DNA from: Paraburkholderia phenoliruptrix
GTDB lineage: Bacteria; Pseudomonadota; Gammaproteobacteria; Burkholderiales; Burkholderiaceae
DNA length: 64,000 bases
Direction of reading: 5' to 3'
NCBI RefSeq assembly: GCF_019511605.1
Contig: NZ_JAEUAV010000029.1
Location: 1-64,000 of the forward strand
Positions 59,880 to 64,000 of the stretch are shown piece by piece. The position numbers and the translations under genes are program-made. The notes beneath the pieces were generated by a model. That model was not told the origin of the DNA. It saw only the letters and a program-made list of their open reading frames with translations, and did not search any database. Every line of letters starts with the position of its first letter. Positions within the stretch are counted from its first letter, which is position 1.

Positions 59880-60347
59880 CTACTGCGACAGCTCCTTGGC
59901 CGCTTGCACTTGCGTTTCGAAGTAGGTCTGAAAGGCGATGGCAAGACCGGTCATCAACAGGAAGGCGCCGATCAGCAGTGAAAAGATCACCACGAAAATA
60001 ACGGTCCAGCCCGAACGACTTTTGCGCTGCGTGTGCGCGTTGAATTGCCTGTCCCATTTGTCGTCCGGCCGCAAACCGTAGACGATCGCGGCGAGAAACG
60101 CAGCCAGAATCGAGACGGCGCCCGGAAACGCCAGCACCCAGCCGAGCATGGAGGCGCGGTCGCTTGCCACCAGCAGCATCGCGCCGGGAATGCCGACCAG
60201 TAGGCCGAGCAGATGAGCCCAGCCGTAAATGTCGCGCGGCCCATACAGATAGAAACGATGGGCGCCGAGCGTGCCGAGGAAGAAGGCCAGGGCAGCCGTA
60301 ATCGTTTTGGAGCGAAAGTGAGTCGAGGTCGAGGCGGCAGTGGACAT
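59880..60347 (-). CDS. TM2 domain-containing membrane protein
   Basis: A 155-residue integral membrane protein with four hydrophobic stretches. FFLGTLGAHRFYLYGPRDIYGWAHLL is the TM2 signature (GxxGxHRFY...G). A central basic stretch QFNAHTQRKSRSG and a last helix follow. Function of bacterial TM2 proteins is unknown. ATG 60347 gives the usual start with MSTAASTSTHFRSKT; the longer frame to 60422 is unlikely. It converges on the radical SAM gene. Confidence 0.82.
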   Translation of the reverse strand: MSTAASTSTHFRSKTITAALAFFLGTLGAHRFYLYGPRDIYGWAHLLGLLVGIPGAMLLVASDRASMLGWVLAFPGAVSILAAFLAAIVYGLRPDDKWDRQFNAHTQRKSRSGWTVIFVVIFSLLIGAFLLMTGLAIAFQTYFETQVQAAKELSQ

Positions 60348-60640
60348 GTAAAGGCAAACAGGGGCACAAGCGGTCAGGAACCCGCGCTCGGCAACAGGTG
60401 GTGAATAGAAGCGGCGCACCATAGTGCGGCGGACCGTCGCGCATTCTACGCCGCCCGCGTAGGGGCGGTCACGCGGCGTTCCGCCTCACCGCTCGCCTCA
60501 CCACTGCCTCCCGCGCTACGGCCTTGCGACTCGTGTGTTGCCGCTTTCGATAACTGCATCGGCATAAGTTCGTGACGGTTTGTCACGCGTCCGGCGAGGC
60601 CAGGCTGTGACTCGCGTGCGTGCCGTGCAGCCGCGAGCAC

Positions 60641-61861
60641 TCATGGCGCAGAGTAAGTGACTCGGTAGACGGCGCCGGCGTAGTCGTCGCTGATCAGCAA
60701 TGAGCCGTCAGGCAACGGCAGCACGTCGGCGGGGCGGCCCCAAACGGTTTCTCCCGCCTGCAGCCATCCCTCGGCGAAGACTTCTTGCCGCGCATGGCTG
60801 CCGTCCGGTTCGGCGACGACGCGCACCACGCGGTAACCGGCCTTCTTGCTGCGGTTCCAGGAGCCGTGTTCGGCAATGAAAATGTTGTTGCGATAGTCGG
60901 GCGGGAACATCGGGCCGCTGTAAAAGCGCATGCCGAGCGCCGCAACGTGCGCGCCGAGTTTCGCCACAGGCGGCGCAAACCCGTCGCACGGGTGGCCGGC
61001 GCCGAATTCCGGGTCGGCTACCGTGCCCGCGTGGCAGTACGGAAAGCCGAAATCCAGGCCGGTGCGCGGTGCGCGGTTCAGTTCGTCGTCGGGTAGGTCG
61101 TCGCCGAGCAGGTCGCGGCCGTTGTCGGTGAACCAAAGCTCATGCGTGGCCGGATGCCATGCCAGGCCTACCGAGTTGCGCACGCCGCGCACGACCACTT
61201 CGTAATGGCTGCCGTCGGGGTTCATGCGGCCGATCATCGCGTAGCGGTCGCGGTCCTTCAGGCAGACGTTACACGGCGCGCCCTGCGGCACGTAGAGCTT
61301 GTCATCCGGTCCGAACGCGATGAATTTTGCGCCGTGATGGGTTTCGGCGGGCAATTTGTCCGTGACGACGGCTGGCTGCGGCGGCGCGTTAAGACGAGTG
61401 TCGATGGAATCAAAGCGTAAGATCCGCGACACCGCCGAGACATACAGCGCGCCGTTGTGCCAGGCCACGCCTATCGGGGCTTCGAGTCCCGCCGCTACGA
61501 CATGGCGCGCGGCGACCCGCGTGCCGTTTAGTTCGAGCGCGTAGACGTGGCCGTCCAGACTGCCTATATAAAGAATGCCTTTGGGCGAGTACGCCATGGC
61601 CCGCGCACTGGGCACCGCGTCTGACAGGACTTCGATGTGAAAGCCCGCTGGCAGTTTGATGCGCTCGACAGGCGGCGCGGCGGCAGCGCTGCATGCGGAT
61701 GTCGCGAGCAGCGCCGCTGCCACACGGCGGGCAACGCGCGAACGACAGAGCTGCGAGAGGCCGACGCGCGGGAGGCAGACCCGCAAGAGGCAGGCAAACA
61801 CCGTCCGGCGGGCGGAGCGCAGAAGCGGAAGGGCGGTTCGCGGCAGAGGTTTCACGGGCAT
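60641..61861 (-). CDS. Sorbosone dehydrogenase / PQQ-type soluble sugar dehydrogenase-like protein
   Basis: Secreted six-bladed beta-propeller protein of 406 residues. The N-terminal 60 residues are Arg-rich and then hydrophobic, ending SACSAAAAPP, a possible export signal that is longer than normal; the true start may be internal. Propeller segments include GFHIEVLSDAVPSARAMAYSP, GLAWHPATHELWFTDNGRDLLGDDLPDDELN and FIAEHGSWNRSKKAGYRVVRV. The His and Arg residues in the last segments resemble those of PQQ-dependent glucose/sorbosone dehydrogenases. The cofactor and substrate are inferred from family only. Confidence 0.83.
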   Translation of the reverse strand: MPVKPLPRTALPLLRSARRTVFACLLRVCLPRVGLSQLCRSRVARRVAAALLATSACSAAAAPPVERIKLPAGFHIEVLSDAVPSARAMAYSPKGILYIGSLDGHVYALELNGTRVAARHVVAAGLEAPIGVAWHNGALYVSAVSRILRFDSIDTRLNAPPQPAVVTDKLPAETHHGAKFIAFGPDDKLYVPQGAPCNVCLKDRDRYAMIGRMNPDGSHYEVVVRGVRNSVGLAWHPATHELWFTDNGRDLLGDDLPDDELNRAPRTGLDFGFPYCHAGTVADPEFGAGHPCDGFAPPVAKLGAHVAALGMRFYSGPMFPPDYRNNIFIAEHGSWNRSKKAGYRVVRVVAEPDGSHARQEVFAEGWLQAGETVWGRPADVLPLPDGSLLISDDYAGAVYRVTYSAP

Positions 61862-62026
61862 TCCGTCAGGTTCTTCAGGCGTTTGCGCGAGGTCGCGAGG
61901 CCGCGCTGTATGGGCGGCGCAACCGGATTGGCTAGTTTAAGCCGGTAAGTGTTTGTTATGGCGTCAGTTTCCCGCTATAATCGCGTGTTTCAGTCGTTCC
62001 GAACCCCGGTTTTCAAGGATTCTAGT

Positions 62027-62281
62027 ATGGTCATCATCCGCTTGGCTCGTGGCGGCTCCAAGAAGCGCCCGTTCTACAACATCGTCGCAACCGACTCGCG
62101 TAACCGTCGTGACGGCCGCTTCATCGAGCGCGTTGGCTTCTACAACCCGATCGCTACGAAGGGCGAAGCTCTGCGTATCGCTCAAGACCGCCTCACGTAC
62201 TGGCAAGGCGTTGGCGCACAACTGTCGCCGACGGTCGAGCGTCTCGTGAAAGAAGCGCAAAAGGCGCAGCCGGCTGCTTAA
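62027..62281 (+). CDS. rpsP: 30S ribosomal protein S16
   Basis: Small-subunit protein of 84 residues needed for 30S assembly. MVIIRLARGGSKKRPFYNIVATDSRNRRDGRFIERVGFYNP is nearly invariant in this group, shown here in overlapping parts: IRLARGGSKKRPFYNIV and RDGRFIERVGFYNP. AAGGA lies 8 bases before ATG 62027. It is followed by rimM and trmD, the conserved rpsP-rimM-trmD-rplS order. Confidence 0.96.
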   Translation: MVIIRLARGGSKKRPFYNIVATDSRNRRDGRFIERVGFYNPIATKGEALRIAQDRLTYWQGVGAQLSPTVERLVKEAQKAQPAA

Positions 62282-62413
62282 TGGTAGCTTGCACGCGTAT
62301 CGTCGTCGGTCTGGCCGGCGGCTCGCGCAGTTTGCGTGAGCAGTCCGATGCGCAAGATGTTTTGCCGAAGCAGGCGTTAAAGGCCGTAGCGAGGCTCAAT
62401 CTGAGGTTCAATC

Positions 62414-63172
62414 ATGTCTGAGCGTGATTCCGGCAGTTCAGGTCGCGTGACGGCAAAGGCGCCGGCAAAAGGCGTCAGCCCAGAGGCGAGCCCGCGCGCA
62501 AAGACGTCTAGCCAGGCGCCATTCGGTGCATTCGTCCGCAAACCGGGCGAGCGGGCCGGAGGCAAGGCGAAAGCCAATGTTGCAACTGCCGGTTCCGACG
62601 CTGCTGTCATGCGCGCGGAGACGGCAGATAGCTGGCCGGCGGACGCGGTGGAAGTCGGTGCAATCGTCGACGCTTATGGTCTTAAAGGCTGGGTCAAGGT
62701 GGCCGCCCATGCGGACGCCGGACAAGGCGGCGACGCTTTGCTGAGCGCAAAGCGCTGGTGGCTCCTTAAGGGCCGCGAGCGCCACTCCGCACCGTCGTTG
62801 CAGGCGAAAACGCACAGCGACAGCGTGGTGGCCCATCTGGGCGGCGTCGCTGACCGCGATGCGGCGCTGGCGCTGCGCGGCTCCCGCGTCTATGTCAGCC
62901 GCAGTGAATTCCCGGCGCTGCAAGCCGACGAATTCTACTGGGTCGACCTGCTCGGCCTCGACGTCGTGAACCTTGCAGGCGAAAACCTAGGCAAGGTCGC
63001 AGGCATGATCGACAACGGCGCGCACTCGGTGTTGCGCGTCGAATATCCGGCGGCCGACAAAAGCGGCAAGCCGGTCACCGCCGAGCGTTTGATCCCGTTC
63101 GTCGGTGTGTTTGTCAAAACGGTGGACCAGGCGGCGAAGCAGATCACTGTCGACTGGGAAGCCGATTATTGA
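62414..63172 (+). CDS. rimM: Ribosome maturation factor RimM with N-terminal extension
   Basis: Binds S19 and helps mature the 3' domain of 16S rRNA. The 252-residue protein is about 70 longer than E. coli RimM. The first 75 residues (Ala/Lys/Ser-rich, no known domain) come before the conserved VEVGAIVDAYGLKGWVKVAAHAD. The C-terminal PRC-type barrel holds DEFYWVDLLGLDVVNLAG and GAHSVLRVEYP, then RLIPFVGVFVKTVD. An inner ATG at about 62609 would give a more ordinary length, but the upstream frame is long and open. It overlaps the trmD leader region by a few bases. Confidence 0.93.
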   Translation: MSERDSGSSGRVTAKAPAKGVSPEASPRAKTSSQAPFGAFVRKPGERAGGKAKANVATAGSDAAVMRAETADSWPADAVEVGAIVDAYGLKGWVKVAAHADAGQGGDALLSAKRWWLLKGRERHSAPSLQAKTHSDSVVAHLGGVADRDAALALRGSRVYVSRSEFPALQADEFYWVDLLGLDVVNLAGENLGKVAGMIDNGAHSVLRVEYPAADKSGKPVTAERLIPFVGVFVKTVDQAAKQITVDWEADY

Positions 63173-63210
63173 TAGTTCAGCAAATCGATTTCGCTAAAAC
63201 GGAGAGAGCG

Positions 63211-63978
63211 ATGCAGTTCGATGTCGTCACGCTCTTTCCCGAAATGTTTCGCGCGCTGACCGACTGGGGCATTACCAGCCGGGCAGCCAAGCAGCAACGC
63301 TACGGGTTGCGAACGTGGAATCCGCGTGATTTCACAACGGACAACTACCGCACGATCGACGATCGCCCGTACGGCGGCGGCCCTGGCATGGTCATGCTGG
63401 CAAAGCCGCTGGAAGATGCGATCACGGCGGCCAGGGCCGCGCAGGCGGAGCAGGGTATTGACGCGCCGCGGGTCGTGATGATGTCGCCGCAGGGCGCCAC
63501 GCTGAACCACGAACGTGTAATGAAGTTCGCTGCACAGCCCGGCTTGATCCTGCTGTGCGGCCGCTACGAGGCGATCGACCAGCGCCTGCTCGACCGGGTC
63601 GTCGACGAAGAAGTCAGTCTTGGCGACTTCGTGCTGTCAGGCGGCGAGTTGCCGGCCATGGCCTTGATGGACGCGGTTGTGCGTCAGTTGCCGGGCGTGC
63701 TCAATGATTCGCAGTCGGCGGTACAGGACAGCTTTGTCGACGTGCTGCTCGATTGTCCGCACTACACGCGGCCCGAGGAGTATCAAGGCGTGCGTGTGCC
63801 CGATGTGCTGCTCGGCGGCCATCATGCGGAGATCGAAGCATGGCGGCGGCGTGAAGCGCTGCGTAATACGTGGCGCAAACGGCCTGACCTGATCGTCAAG
63901 GCCAGGAAGAACAAGATGTTGAGTCGTGCCGACGAGGCATGGCTTGCAAGTCTGGCGAAGGAAGATCCGAAGGCGTGA
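63211..63978 (+). CDS. trmD: tRNA (guanine-N1-)-methyltransferase
   Basis: Methylates G37 next to the anticodon and prevents +1 frameshifts; 255 residues, normal length. It has a SPOUT trefoil knot: MQFDVVTLFPEMFRALTDWG at the start, DDRPYGGGPGMVML, LLCGRYEAIDQRLLD (SAM site) and EEVSLGDFVLSGGELPAM. GGAGAGAG precedes ATG 63211; the earlier start at 63169 lies inside rimM and is not needed. rplS should follow beyond the window edge. Confidence 0.96.
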   Translation: MQFDVVTLFPEMFRALTDWGITSRAAKQQRYGLRTWNPRDFTTDNYRTIDDRPYGGGPGMVMLAKPLEDAITAARAAQAEQGIDAPRVVMMSPQGATLNHERVMKFAAQPGLILLCGRYEAIDQRLLDRVVDEEVSLGDFVLSGGELPAMALMDAVVRQLPGVLNDSQSAVQDSFVDVLLDCPHYTRPEEYQGVRVPDVLLGGHHAEIEAWRRREALRNTWRKRPDLIVKARKNKMLSRADEAWLASLAKEDPKA

Positions 63979-64000
63979 AGCCCCGGTCTTTCGAGCGGAC

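Overview
The window is a high-GC proteobacterial chromosome segment that reads as Burkholderiaceae, most likely Paraburkholderia or Burkholderia. Three things support this: the tmRNA tag ANDDTFALAA, the order ompA-gyrA-serC-pheA-hisC-tyrA-aroA-cmk-rpsA-ihfB-lapAB-ugd-hldA-hldD-cysM, and the soluble NAD-dependent formate dehydrogenase operon fdsGBA-D with a divergent regulator. This assignment is inference from gene content; no database was searched.

Layout. 1-8 kb holds a gene cut by the left edge, a GNAT acetyltransferase, a CitA-type citrate symporter, a TPR/glycosyltransferase-like protein, an ArsR plus CDF metal-efflux pair with a perfect operator, and an FAD monooxygenase. 8-14.6 kb is the formate dehydrogenase operon on the minus strand with its regulator on the plus strand. 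14.7-15.5 kb holds two small secreted proteins. 15.5-22.4 kb is the most unusual part. An AT-richer leader is followed by a 40-residue double-glycine peptide rich in cysteine (not previously called), an LpxL-like acyltransferase homologue, an HlyD-type adaptor, a C39-peptidase ABC exporter and a TolC-like outer membrane protein. I read this as a complete three-component export system for a bacteriocin-like or modified peptide. The tmRNA gene follows on the minus strand.

23-46 kb is a housekeeping block covering ubiquinone synthesis, OmpA, gyrase A, serine and aromatic amino acid synthesis, CMP kinase, ribosomal protein S1, IHF beta, the LapA/LapB lipopolysaccharide control pair, UDP-glucuronate and ADP-heptose synthesis, a ComEA-like protein behind a strong RNA hairpin, and cysteine synthase B. 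45.5-50 kb holds a lytic transglycosylase, a histone-deacetylase-fold hydrolase, an enoyl-CoA-hydratase homologue without the usual catalytic glutamates, and a monoacylglycerol lipase-like protein. 50-56.6 kb contains the methionine importer metNIQ, then etfBA and an acyl-CoA dehydrogenase that would pass electrons to ETF. 56.7-61.9 kb holds dadA with a divergent Lrp-type regulator, a radical SAM protein behind a near-perfect LexA box, a TM2 membrane protein and a PQQ-type sugar dehydrogenase-like protein. The window ends in rpsP-rimM-trmD.

Intrinsic terminators separate most transcription units. Several operators or RNA structures can be read directly: the ArsR operator, LexA box, comEA hairpin and a TetR-type palindrome before etfB. 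Short 9-10 bp tandem repeats recur at gene ends. One of them contains the stop codon of a small secreted protein.
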